Below, in pieces: positions 37,242-44,910 of a stretch of 45,165 nucleotides of DNA. Origin of the DNA: Desulfobacter latus (GTDB lineage Bacteria > Desulfobacterota > Desulfobacteria > Desulfobacterales > Desulfobacteraceae); assembly GCF_013389365.1 (NCBI RefSeq), contig NZ_JACADJ010000027.1:1-45165 (forward strand), in the 5' to 3' direction. Numbering within the stretch: position 1 is the first letter of the stretch; every line of letters begins with the position of its first letter. Both the position numbers and the translations under genes were made by a program. The notes below the pieces were generated by a model. It searched no databases. It saw only the letters and a list, made by a program, of their open reading frames with translations, and was not told where the DNA came from.

Positions 37242-37270
37242 TTAATTAAGCTTTAGTTGTGTTTGATTTT

Positions 37271-37289
37271 GACAGGCAAAATACCTGTC
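37271..37289 (-). promoter_or_regulatory. Stem-loop in the nifH mRNA leader
   Basis: GACAGG / CCTGTC arms with a 7-base AT-rich loop start about ten bases after the predicted transcription start of nifH. A 5' stem-loop of this kind could stabilise the messenger (inference). Confidence 0.4.
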
Positions 37290-37310
37290 CGTCGTCGTAA
37301 TGCATGTAAC

Positions 37311-37326
37311 TGCAACAGGTGTTCCA
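37311..37326 (-). promoter_or_regulatory. Sigma-54-type promoter of the nif operon
   Basis: On the minus strand TGGAACACCTGTTGCA matches TGGCAC-N5-TTGCW with GG and GC ten bases apart and two or fewer deviations. Predicted transcription start is near 37300, about 75 bases before the nifH ATG. Confidence 0.7.
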
Positions 37327-37431
37327 TGGCGATTTGTGGTGACCGAAAAAAAACATAACCACTTTGAATTACGAATTATTTTAAATCAAAAAAAAATTTT
37401 TTTTGTGTTTTTGTACATAACGACGATTTTA

Positions 37432-37451
37432 ATATCACAATTGTGTGATAT
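37432..37451. promoter_or_regulatory. Palindrome upstream of the nifH promoter
   Basis: Perfect 8-base arms ATATCACA / TGTGATAT around ATTG lie about 110 bases upstream of the sigma-54-type promoter, a usual distance for an activator site. It is not the TGT-N10-ACA pattern of NifA; the binding protein is unknown. Confidence 0.45.
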
Positions 37452-37634
37452 ATTATGATACAAATATGTAACTTGTTTTTAATTAATAAATTATTGATCA
37501 TCATTGAGTATCTGGGTGAGCGATCCTGAATTTTAACCACTGAAAGCACGGAAGGACACGGAAATGAGTTTGATTTTTTAAAGAACAGCCATGTCCTGAC
37601 GGACACAACAAACAATGAAAGATATATGAAACGC

Positions 37635-38807
37635 TTAATCCAGGGATTTAACCAGACAGATCAATGAGGTCTGTTTCCACGCTTTTTTATTATAGAAATC
37701 AAGGCCGTTATGGTTGTCTTTGTCTGCAAGCAGGGAAATGGATTTTATCCCTTTTTTTAGCGCCCAATCTTCAATGGCAGACAGTAAAAGGGTTGCTATC
37801 CCTTTATTTCTGTATTCACGGTCTACAACCAAATCTTCAACCACGGCAGTGATACGGCCCAAGGCCGTTGAAATTCGAGTTTGGGCCGTACACATTCCAA
37901 CAATTATGTCATTCACCCATGCCACTTTTACAGTTCGGTGCTTTCCGCAGCCATCCAGCATCAATCGCAACCCCCTGGCCTGGGACCCGGGATTGAATTC
38001 AAAATCCTGTTCTATGGCAAATAACTGGGCCAGCAAGGGCAGCATCTGATCAATATCTACAGGTCGTGCCTCTTTAATAATAATTTTCATAGCCTTTTTT
38101 CTCAAGTTGACATAACTTTCAAGATCACGGTGCCACGGTTGTTTCATCAGTTCTTCAGTCCTACGGTGCTGCTGAATACAGCCCCCCTTGATCACCAGAA
38201 TCTCATCAGTCATCATTCGCATCTCCATCACCGAATGGCTGATAAAAATTATGGGAATACCGTAATTGTTGAAGACATTTTTCAAATACGGAATAATTTG
38301 AAATTTATGGCCCTCATCCAAAGCCGAAAGCGGTTCATCCAGCAGGATCAAGCGAGGATTCGACAAAACCGTTCTTGCCAGGGCGATACGCTGGCGCTCC
38401 CCGCCTGACAAGGTGGAAACATCCCGTGACAAAAGCGGTGTAACACCGAGAACTTCAAAAAGGCCGGCGGGATCAATCTGTCTATTTTCGGATTTGATCC
38501 GTTTATATCCATAGAAGATATTTTTTTTAACGCTCATATGAGGAAAGAGATGGGCGTGCTGAAACACAACCCCAATGCCGCGCTGATCGGGTTTGAGGTT
38601 AATCTTTTCCTTTGAATCAAAAAGAACCGTTGTACCCAACCGGATATAACCGCTGTCCGGCAGTGCTAGCCCGGCAAGCAGATTCATAATCGTTGATTTT
38701 CCGCTTCCTGATGGACCGAAAATCCCCGTCCTTGATGAGGAGAGGCTGAATGCAACATCAAGGGTAAAATCCTTGAAACGTTTTTTCAATTCGACGTCTA
38801 ATCGCAC
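37635..38807 (-). CDS. modC: Molybdate ABC transporter ATPase fused to a GNAT acetyltransferase
   Basis: 390 residues in two parts. Residues 1-235 are the ModC ATPase: Walker A GPSGSGKST (31-39), Q-loop VFQHAHLFPH, signature LSGGERQRIALAR (133-145), Walker B LILLDEPLSALD, His in FISHS. The C-terminal molybdate-binding (TOBE/Mop) domain of normal ModC is missing. Residues 241-390 instead form a GNAT domain with the acetyl-CoA motif DREYRNKGIATLLL and LLADKDNHNGLDFYNKKAW. The start is GTG with AAGGGA upstream, 2 bases after the modB stop. An in-frame ATG at 38090 (residue 240), with AAAGG just before it, could also yield the GNAT part alone. The acetylation target is unknown. Confidence 0.92.
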   Translation of the reverse strand: MRLDVELKKRFKDFTLDVAFSLSSSRTGIFGPSGSGKSTIMNLLAGLALPDSGYIRLGTTVLFDSKEKINLKPDQRGIGVVFQHAHLFPHMSVKKNIFYGYKRIKSENRQIDPAGLFEVLGVTPLLSRDVSTLSGGERQRIALARTVLSNPRLILLDEPLSALDEGHKFQIIPYLKNVFNNYGIPIIFISHSVMEMRMMTDEILVIKGGCIQQHRRTEELMKQPWHRDLESYVNLRKKAMKIIIKEARPVDIDQMLPLLAQLFAIEQDFEFNPGSQARGLRLMLDGCGKHRTVKVAWVNDIIVGMCTAQTRISTALGRITAVVEDLVVDREYRNKGIATLLLSAIEDWALKKGIKSISLLADKDNHNGLDFYNKKAWKQTSLICLVKSLD

Positions 38808-38809
38808 GG

Positions 38810-39490
38810 CTATCCCTTCTTGAACTTTCGGTTTATTCCCTCACTAACGAGAAGAATGGCAAAAGACAGGCTGATGGAGACCAGACACAGTGTCAGCGCC
38901 ATTCGATCACCCCCCGGCACAGCGGTATATTCGTAGATCGCCAGGGGGATTGTCTGTGTCACCCCCGGGATATTACCGGCAAGAATCACGGTGGCGCCGA
39001 ACTCACCAAGGTTCCTGGCAAACATCAACGACATCCCGGAAAAAATCGCACGGCTGCTTAACGGCAGGACAATGGTAAAAAAACTGTCCCACCATCCTGC
39101 ACCAAGGGTGCGTGACACGGAAATATAGGATTGATCCACTGCCTCCATACCAATACGAATTGAACGGACCATCAGGGGAAACCCGACCACCGCCGATGCA
39201 ATAACCGCACCGGTAAGTGAAAAAACCACCTGGATACCCAGAAGATTCAGAAACTTACCGATGATACCGTTGGACCCGAAGGAGAGCAGCAACAAATATC
39301 CGACCACGACCGGCGGCAAAACCAAAGGGAGACTGATCATCCCTTCGATCACCGCCTTGCCTCTGGTTTTGCCAAAGGCAAGAAAATAGCCACAAGCAAT
39401 GCCAAAGGGGGTGGCAATCAACGTTGCCGAGCAAGCGACCTTCAGGGAAAGCCAGACGGCGGAAATATCCTGGGGAGAAAGTGTCAACAT
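38810..39490 (-). CDS. modB: Molybdate ABC transporter permease
   Basis: Inner-membrane permease, 226 residues, about five to six transmembrane helices (for example 11-35, 45-70, 85-110, 195-215). The permease EAA loop reads ISVSRTLGAGWWDSFFTIVLP, and the LARNLGEFGATVILAGN-like region (here FARNLGEFGATVILAGN) is typical of ModB. The ATG at 39490 gives the normal N-terminus (MLTLSPQDISAVWLSL); upstream in-frame starts overlap modA and are less likely. Confidence 0.93.
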   Translation of the reverse strand: MLTLSPQDISAVWLSLKVACSATLIATPFGIACGYFLAFGKTRGKAVIEGMISLPLVLPPVVVGYLLLLSFGSNGIIGKFLNLLGIQVVFSLTGAVIASAVVGFPLMVRSIRIGMEAVDQSYISVSRTLGAGWWDSFFTIVLPLSSRAIFSGMSLMFARNLGEFGATVILAGNIPGVTQTIPLAIYEYTAVPGGDRMALTLCLVSISLSFAILLVSEGINRKFKKG

Positions 39491-39509
39491 TGTAATTTCT
39501 TTTACTTGA

Positions 39510-40289
39510 TCATAAAGATTTACCATGCCCCGTATCAGGCAGCGTAAAACCAAGGCGAATCATTTCCGGATGGACCGCTTCAGAAACGATATACGCATAG
39601 AAGCGTTCGGCATCGGCATTCCCATCGCTTTGCTTTGTCATGGCAACCGGATAGGTTACCCGACGATAAAGCCCTGGAGGAACTTCAAACAGAATCCCGG
39701 CACTGCCGGCAAGCATCGCATCCGTTTTGTAAACAAAGGCACCGTCGGTCTCTCCCCGGTCAGCATAAAGCAGGGCCTGACGGACGTCCTTTGCCATGAC
39801 CAGTTGCCCTTTTTTAAGCATTTCATCATATATACCCTCTTTATCCATTGCCTGCTTGGCATACTGACCGGCCGGCACACTGCCGGGACTGCCTAAGGCG
39901 ATACGTGTCAGTTTCCGTAAATCGCTCACGGAATGGGCATCCGTACCTGGCTTACCCACAAACACCAACGCATTATGAGCAAATATTTTTTTGGTGTCTA
40001 TCTTAATCTTGCCCTTTTCAATCAGATGCGTCATCCACTTCGGATTGGCAGAGACATAGATATCTGCAGGCGCCCCCTGTTCGATTTGCTTTGCCAAGGC
40101 GCCGGATGAGGCAAAATTGGGGATAATTTTCACATCAGGATGCTGTCCCTGAAACGTTATTATCAAACGATTGCACAGATTACTCATGCTCTTTGCCACT
40201 GAAACACGAACCTGCCCGGCCTGGGCCTGGGTGCTGAATACCAGCAGAATAAAAACAACAAAATTGTTTAATCCTTTCACTTTTTTCAT
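39510..40289 (-). CDS. modA: Periplasmic molybdate-binding protein
   Basis: 259-residue substrate-binding protein of the molybdate transporter. A signal peptide covers residues 1-24 (FVVFILLVFSTQAQA). Oxyanion-binding regions are recognisable: SVAKSMSNL near the N-terminus, NFASSGALAKQIEQGAPADIYVSAN, and the later DVRQALLYADRGETDGAFVYKTDA. GGAGGAGG precedes the ATG. First gene of modABC; located upstream of nifH in the same direction, it supplies molybdenum for FeMo-cofactor. Confidence 0.95.
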   Translation of the reverse strand: MKKVKGLNNFVVFILLVFSTQAQAGQVRVSVAKSMSNLCNRLIITFQGQHPDVKIIPNFASSGALAKQIEQGAPADIYVSANPKWMTHLIEKGKIKIDTKKIFAHNALVFVGKPGTDAHSVSDLRKLTRIALGSPGSVPAGQYAKQAMDKEGIYDEMLKKGQLVMAKDVRQALLYADRGETDGAFVYKTDAMLAGSAGILFEVPPGLYRRVTYPVAMTKQSDGNADAERFYAYIVSEAVHPEMIRLGFTLPDTGHGKSL

Positions 40290-40520
40290 ATCAATCCTCC
40301 TCCGACTTCATTGTTGTTGGTTTATTTTAATTTTAATTGTGGCCGGTTCGCTTTTGCATATACCCATTTTCAAGTAAAAAATAAACCACGAATCCCTTTA
40401 AGAAACAAAATTGTCATAAAATAGAACAAAATTGTCTACACCTACACATTACACCTTCAACTTTCATACCAAAGCTATAAAATTTAATAAAAAGCATTAA
40501 ACATACCGTTTTTTGGGGGC

Positions 40521-40647
40521 CTTGGTCATATTTTAGACCATACGAATTTCCGGTAGGTTGGGTTGAGGAACGAAACCCAACGCCGATAAGTTGTTGGGTT
40601 TCACTTCGTTCAACCCAACCTACGCTGTGGCCGCTGTTATGACCAAG
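40521..40647. repeat. Nested inverted-repeat element
   Basis: Outer arms CTTGGTCATA (40521-40530) and TATGACCAAG (40638-40647) are perfect. Inside them GTAGGTTGGGTTGA (40553-40566) pairs perfectly with 40610-40623, and GAAACCCAAC pairs with GTTGGGTTTC. Sequences with the GTAGGTTGGGTT...AACCCAACCTAC pattern are common intergenic repeats in many bacteria, so this is probably a small non-autonomous mobile or REP-like element. Confidence 0.8.
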
Positions 40648-40720
40648 CCCGTTTTTTTAATAGTTATCTCATCCTTTATATAAGGCGATCCTTCTAAAAT
40701 AATTATGGACCGTTAAAAAC

Positions 40721-40736
40721 TGGTCTTGTTTTTGCA
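40721..40736 (+). promoter_or_regulatory. Sigma-54-type promoter of the Nif11 gene
   Basis: TGGTCTTGTTTTTGCA has GG and GC ten bases apart and a consensus TTGCA -12 half; the -24 half TGGTCT is off at two bases. It lies 184 bases before the ATG. Confidence 0.5.
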
Positions 40737-40854
40737 GATATAATTTTGCAAATGCAAAAAGGTGGCCCCCCTCCTTTTTTTTAAATATCCGCAACCCCTT
40801 AACCGGACGCGACTAAACTTAAATTAGCGCCCTTTGGGCGGGATGTTAGGTGGT

Positions 40855-40878
40855 GGGTGCTGGGTGCTGGGTGCTGGG
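40855..40878. repeat. 7-bp tandem repeat
   Basis: GGGTGCT is repeated three times followed by a partial GGG, in the leader of the Nif11 gene about 40 bases before its start. Copy number could vary between strains. Confidence 0.75.
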
Positions 40879-40919
40879 AAATGGAAATTCCTATACTCTT
40901 TAATTAATGGAGAAAAACG

Positions 40920-41138
40920 ATGTCAGAAGAAAACGTTCAGGCCTTTTTAGATAAAGGCGCAGATGATCGCAAATTCCGTGTAAAGTACGATAACTGTTTT
41001 TCAATGGAAAAATTTGCAGCCATGGCAAAAGAAGATGGCTTTGAATTTACTGTAGAAGAACTTCAGGCCGTATTGAAGGCCAATGGGGACTCTTTCGATT
41101 CATATGGGAACCCGCCCAAAAAGGGAATTTGGGTATAA
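40920..41138 (+). CDS. Nif11-family small protein (no double-glycine leader motif)
   Basis: 72 residues matching the Nif11 domain: MSEENVQAFLDKGADDRKFR, then FAAMAKEDGFEFTVEELQAVL. Nif11 domains occur as stand-alone proteins in nitrogen fixers and as leader peptides of natural-product precursors. Here the C-terminus (DSYGNPPKKGIWV) has no GG cleavage site, and no modifying enzyme or exporter is near, so a precursor-peptide role is unlikely. GGAG lies before the ATG. It has a sigma-54-type promoter and a strong terminator of its own, so it appears to be a single-gene unit possibly expressed with nif. Confidence 0.85.
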   Translation: MSEENVQAFLDKGADDRKFRVKYDNCFSMEKFAAMAKEDGFEFTVEELQAVLKANGDSFDSYGNPPKKGIWV

Positions 41139-41143
41139 TCGTG

Positions 41144-41176
41144 AACGGTGCTGTTCAGCAACAGCACCGTTTTTAA
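41144..41176 (+). terminator. Rho-independent terminator of the Nif11 gene
   Basis: Perfect 12-base arms AACGGTGCTGTT / AACAGCACCGTT with loop CAGC, followed by a short T-run, beginning 5 bases after the stop codon. Confidence 0.92.
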
Positions 41177-41252
41177 ATAAAACTTTGGTTATGGGCCTTA
41201 GAATTGCTGCGCCAATGTTCAATAGGGGTTTCAACGGTTGAGGCAATACGCA

Positions 41253-41519
41253 TTACGCAAGTCCCAGGTTATCGTAAAAGTGCCGGCGTTTCATCCGGCG
41301 CAATGCCTTGTCTTCTTTGACCAGGTAGAAGGATTTGTTGTTTTCATCATCAAAACATTCAAAAAGCCCGGTATAATCTTCTATGTCGGTAACATCACAG
41401 ATCCTGGAAACATCATCGTTAAACCGCCGGCAGACTGACACCCAGTCTTCGATTTTCGCGTCTTTCTTGATGGAAATTGCCTTTGAGGCCTCATTATATT
41501 CCGCTTGGATGGATTTCAT
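41253..41519 (-). CDS. Small hypothetical protein
   Basis: 88 residues, charged and soluble, no recognised family. It contains EDWVSVCRRFNDDVSRICD with two cysteines and ends in a basic stretch (RRMKRRHFYDN). A very good ribosome binding site (GGAGG, spacing 8) supports the ATG. It is convergent with the Nif11 gene and 100 bases beyond the methyltransferase stop on the same strand. The function is unknown. Confidence 0.7.
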   Translation of the reverse strand: MKSIQAEYNEASKAISIKKDAKIEDWVSVCRRFNDDVSRICDVTDIEDYTGLFECFDDENNKSFYLVKEDKALRRMKRRHFYDNLGLA

Positions 41520-41625
41520 ATGGATACCTCCGGAGTTTGAAAATTATAGGGTTAAAAAAGCCCTGTTATGAATCCATTCTAACAGAATAGATCTTTTTGT
41601 GTAAAACCTAAAATATACAAGCCTA

Positions 41626-42786
41626 TCAGGAAGCAGGATCAAAATCCGGAAATAAAAGTCCATCCGTCTTGGACTTTGCCCCACAAATCTCGGGCACAAC
41701 CGGGGCGTTTTGGGCTGCCGTGGCGGTATTTGCGGTTTCCCGGGACGGGATGCTGTAATGGACAACCATATTTTCATCACCCTGCTGTTCAGCAGATACC
41801 GGGATATTTAACACAAGTTCTTTTTCCTGGCGCGTTACCACGGGAAACCCATAATGCGCATTTTCATATTTGATGGGTTTCCCGGCCGCCAGACGCCCTT
41901 GGACAAATTCGTTATGAAGATCTATGCGATGCTGGATGACGGATGAAAAGTGACCAAGGGAATCCCGGCATTTATCGCAAAAATTTTCCAGAAGGCTTGG
42001 GTCGATTTCATATCCTGTGGAATTGCGTCCGGCAGCCATGGCCGCAAGCGTTGTGGTGCCCGTGCCCAGAAACGGATCCAGAACAAGATCCCCTTTTACG
42101 GAATACATGTTGATCAGGCGATAGGCCAGTTCAAAGGGGAAGGCCCCGCTGCGGTTACGTTTTTTTTGTTTTCCCATGGCCTGGCGGGTGCCTTTAAGGT
42201 CCATCCAGATGTCTGAAAACCACTGGTTGCGCTCTTCCCAGAACAATGCGCTTTGGCGCCGGTTTTCCTTGGTTGCAGGAGAGGTGAATTCGCGTTTTCC
42301 CCCTTTCCTTAAAATAAGAATATATTCGTGCTCTAACGTAACATATGCCCCGGCCGGCAACATGCCCGATCCCATGAACTTGTTGGGCGCATTGGTCTGC
42401 TTGCGCCATAATATGCAGGGTAAGGCCGTAAATCCCAATGCCTGGGTCGCATTTAATATTCTGGCGTGGTTGGGATATAGGGCAAAATTATCCCCCAGGG
42501 TACGTGTGGCATCTCCGATATTGATACAGGCAAATCCACCGGGGGAAAGCACCCTGAAGACCTCTTCCCAGATCCGGTCCAGCACCTGATGCATAAGCTC
42601 AAAGGCAAGAGAACCGTCCGATTTTCTAAGGGCCTTTTCAATTTTCCGGTCCTGGTGACTAAAAATTTCATCCCACATATCAATCATGGGATAGGGAGGC
42701 GATGTCACCACAAGATTGACACTGCCGTCTGTCACCGCTGCCATTTTTGCGGCATTGCATATATAGTGTTTATGGTTTGTTTTCAT
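41626..42786 (-). CDS. DNA methyltransferase (N4-cytosine or N6-adenine), beta class
   Basis: 386-residue site-specific methyltransferase. The catalytic motif IV TSPPYP at about 29-34 precedes the SAM-binding motif I region LDPFLGTGTTTLAA, the order of beta-class enzymes (N6_N4_Mtase). SPPY allows N4-cytosine or N6-adenine activity. No restriction endonuclease gene is next to it, so it looks like an orphan, possibly regulatory, methylase. The start overlaps the stop of mntP (ATGA) and has no ribosome binding site of its own, so it relies on coupling. Recognition site not predictable. Confidence 0.9.
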   Translation of the reverse strand: MKTNHKHYICNAAKMAAVTDGSVNLVVTSPPYPMIDMWDEIFSHQDRKIEKALRKSDGSLAFELMHQVLDRIWEEVFRVLSPGGFACINIGDATRTLGDNFALYPNHARILNATQALGFTALPCILWRKQTNAPNKFMGSGMLPAGAYVTLEHEYILILRKGGKREFTSPATKENRRQSALFWEERNQWFSDIWMDLKGTRQAMGKQKKRNRSGAFPFELAYRLINMYSVKGDLVLDPFLGTGTTTLAAMAAGRNSTGYEIDPSLLENFCDKCRDSLGHFSSVIQHRIDLHNEFVQGRLAAGKPIKYENAHYGFPVVTRQEKELVLNIPVSAEQQGDENMVVHYSIPSRETANTATAAQNAPVVPEICGAKSKTDGLLFPDFDPAS

Positions 42787-43361
42787 ATGGTTAAATCAGG
42801 CACCGTAAAAAGTGCGGGAATCAGGATTTTTAAGCCAAGACCTATTAATATTATTCCGCCGACAATTTCCATTCGGTTGCCGAGTACTGCGCCCACCCGT
42901 TTCCCAATGCCGATGGCGGCCACGGACATGGCGCAGGTAATCATACCAATAAGCACTGAAGGGTACCAGATATTAACATCCATCACGGCCAGTCCCAGGC
43001 CGATGGCCAGGGCATCAATGCTGGTGGCAAAACTGAGCATGACCATGGTCAGGCCTTTGGAGGGATCTCTGTGAAGACAGTCGCCGGTGTCGGCAACCCC
43101 TTCCCGGACCATGCGCCCACCCACAAAGACCAGAAGACCAAAGGCGATCCAGTGGTCCACGGCCCGGACATATGACACAAATCCGGTTCCAAGGATCCAC
43201 CCGACCACCGGCATCATGAACTGGAACAGACCAAAGTGAAAGGCCAGGCGGAATACGGCCCGCCGGTCTTTTGCATACCCGCAGGCCGCAGCAGCCATGG
43301 ACACGGCCGAGGCATCCATGGCCAGTCCAATGGCGATGACAACAATATCGAACAAATGCAT
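42783..43361 (-). CDS. mntP: Manganese efflux pump MntP
   Basis: 192-residue membrane protein with six transmembrane helices in the two-fold repeat of the MntP/YebN family. The first repeat has IAIGLAMDASAVSMAAA with the conserved Asp, the second FATSIDALAIGLGLAVMD with the matching Asp. It exports Mn(II) from the cytoplasm. No yybP-ykoY riboswitch is visible upstream, where a cytochrome gene ends only 9 bases away. It may be co-transcribed with that gene and the methyltransferase. Confidence 0.92.
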   Translation of the reverse strand: MHLFDIVVIAIGLAMDASAVSMAAAACGYAKDRRAVFRLAFHFGLFQFMMPVVGWILGTGFVSYVRAVDHWIAFGLLVFVGGRMVREGVADTGDCLHRDPSKGLTMVMLSFATSIDALAIGLGLAVMDVNIWYPSVLIGMITCAMSVAAIGIGKRVGAVLGNRMEIVGGIILIGLGLKILIPALFTVPDLTI

Positions 43362-43370
43362 TGTAATATA

Positions 43371-44720
43371 TTAAAACGTTTTTTGTACCGCAGCCATCTC
43401 CACCACAGGCAACGGCCCTAAGGCCGGTCCGGGCAACTGGTTGAGAATTTTCTGGGGCATGGACCGGTACAGCAGCCGTGCGGTCAGTGTGTATCCCTTT
43501 TGGGGTGTGGCCTTTAAATTAAATAAACGGGCCGCACTTTTTCCCACAGGAATCCGGGTGTCGGACAAAATTTCCTTTGCTTTGGCCATGTTAATCACCG
43601 GATTGCCAAGGCCGTCCCCAAGCGTGACTTTAAACATCACCGTGTTTTCCGGCAGTTCATTGTTATTATCGGGAACACCGGTCTGGAAAACGGTTTTTCC
43701 GGCACGGTCTGTTAAAACAACTTCAATCCATACCTGACGCAGATCCCCTAACCCTGTGGGCAGACTGTGGCCGGCACCGGTATTGGTGACAACAACCCGG
43801 GCGGTGCGGGCATCCGTCATGACCAGGAAAAGATCTGCCGCATGTTTCAAGCGTTCCACAGCCATGGCTGATTTATCTTCGGCATTAAACATTGCCGGCA
43901 CACCGGAGTTGGCGCCCACAAAATTGTGGGTGAATATATGAGGCCGCTGCTTTGCACCTGCCGCCGCACTGCCCGGATTCTTGGGCCGGGGCGTCGATCC
44001 GGTGGCCGGAACCCCGGGCCGCTGGTACATGTGGCACCCCTGGCAGGACACATGCGTTTCAGGATCAGAGCTGTTATACGGACTGTTTTTCCATTCCGTG
44101 TATGTCGTTTCAAGGTCGGTGCCAAAGGACACATGCTTGACATCGTGGCAGGTACCGCAGATTTTTGAATCCGTATGCAGTTTTGAGAATGCGGCATCGT
44201 GGAAGTCAGGTTCAGCATCGTCAAAGGGACCATACTTGACACCGGGATCATCCTCACCCTGCCCCGGGGATAAAACCAGTCCATTATTGTACATCCGGCT
44301 GACGTCTACAGCCACATGGCAATAGTCACACTGGATGCCCTGGGCCGGGACATACGGGGTTTTGGAAAGATCATCGGACACCTTTGTCGGAAAACCGGTC
44401 ACAAATCCCACAGGGGTATGGCACTTCACGCAGGACTCGGCCTCCTCAATATGACCGGCATCCGTCAGGCCCTCGCGAAAAAATTTTGCCACCCGGGTAT
44501 AAATCGGGTCTTTATGGGAAAGGTTGTGCAGGGAGCCCTCCCACTGGGCCATAATCTCATCGTGGCATGCCCCACAGGTCTCGGGATCAATGAATTGATC
44601 CAGCTCAAAACTATTTTCCCTGGCAGCGGCACCAACGGGTACAGCCCACACCAGTAAAACACACAGGAAAGCAAGCCCGCAACAGATGGGGGCAACCCGG
44701 ATTCTTTGTTTTTTGTACAT
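43371..44720 (-). CDS. Pentaheme periplasmic cytochrome c (c554-like)
   Basis: 449-residue secreted multiheme cytochrome. A signal peptide lies within 1-33 (FLCVLLVWAVPVGAAA). Five CxxCH heme sites: CGACH (49-53), CVKCH (97-101), CDYCH (131-135), CGTCH (188-192), CQGCH (226-230). The first half resembles cytochrome c554-type domains. The C-terminal half is heme-free and beta-rich (RVVVTNTGAGHSLPTGLGDL). The ATG at 44720 follows GGAG; an upstream in-frame start at 44819 would place the signal peptide internally. Role: periplasmic electron transfer; partners unknown. Confidence 0.92.
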   Translation of the reverse strand: MYKKQRIRVAPICCGLAFLCVLLVWAVPVGAAARENSFELDQFIDPETCGACHDEIMAQWEGSLHNLSHKDPIYTRVAKFFREGLTDAGHIEEAESCVKCHTPVGFVTGFPTKVSDDLSKTPYVPAQGIQCDYCHVAVDVSRMYNNGLVLSPGQGEDDPGVKYGPFDDAEPDFHDAAFSKLHTDSKICGTCHDVKHVSFGTDLETTYTEWKNSPYNSSDPETHVSCQGCHMYQRPGVPATGSTPRPKNPGSAAAGAKQRPHIFTHNFVGANSGVPAMFNAEDKSAMAVERLKHAADLFLVMTDARTARVVVTNTGAGHSLPTGLGDLRQVWIEVVLTDRAGKTVFQTGVPDNNNELPENTVMFKVTLGDGLGNPVINMAKAKEILSDTRIPVGKSAARLFNLKATPQKGYTLTARLLYRSMPQKILNQLPGPALGPLPVVEMAAVQKTF

Positions 44721-44771
44721 ATGAGTACTCCTTTTTATATTAGGATAAGAATTTTTGGGATTGGTTCTAAC

Positions 44772-44857
44772 GTCGGCCGCTGTAGGGGCAGGCCCCTGTG
44801 CCTGCCCTAACGAGGGCAACCACAGGGGGATTGTTGCCCCTACAAAAAATGGCCGAC
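44772..44857. repeat. Long inverted-repeat element
   Basis: Arms GTCGGCC (44772-44778) and GGCCGAC (44851-44857) enclose TGTAGGGGCA (44781-44790) / TGCCCCTACA (44835-44844), CCCCTGTG / CACAGGGG and TGCCCT / AGGGCA, so almost the whole 86 bases can fold into one stem. The TGTAGGGGCA...TGCCCCTACA type is a common dispersed intergenic repeat in bacteria. It lies just upstream of the cytochrome gene. Confidence 0.8.
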
Positions 44858-44910
44858 AATAGAATCAAGCCCAAATTTTTGGCCTCACGGGCCAATCACT
44901 TTTTCGGGCC

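Larger units (their letters stand above)
40290..40919. other. Intergenic region between modA and the Nif11 gene
   Basis: About 630 bases without a gene. It contains a nested palindromic element (40521-40647), a sigma-54-type promoter (40721), a small hairpin GCCC-TTT-GGGC near 40830, and a 7-bp tandem repeat (40855-40878). No molybdate-type regulator box was recognised. Confidence 0.6.

Noticed and set aside
37592-37607. TGT-N10-ACA match as a NifA activator site for nifH
   Set aside because: It is about 270 bases upstream of the promoter, lies just after the modC stop and is part of a small TGTCC/GGACA hairpin; such a short pattern can occur by chance.
40855-40878. Tandem GGGTGCT units as a CRISPR-like or operator array
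   Set aside because: Units are contiguous 7-mers without spacers; a simple tandem repeat.
40920-41138. Nif11 protein as precursor of a ribosomally made natural product
   Set aside because: There is no double-glycine cleavage motif, no Cys/Ser/Thr-rich core, and no modifying enzyme or exporter nearby.
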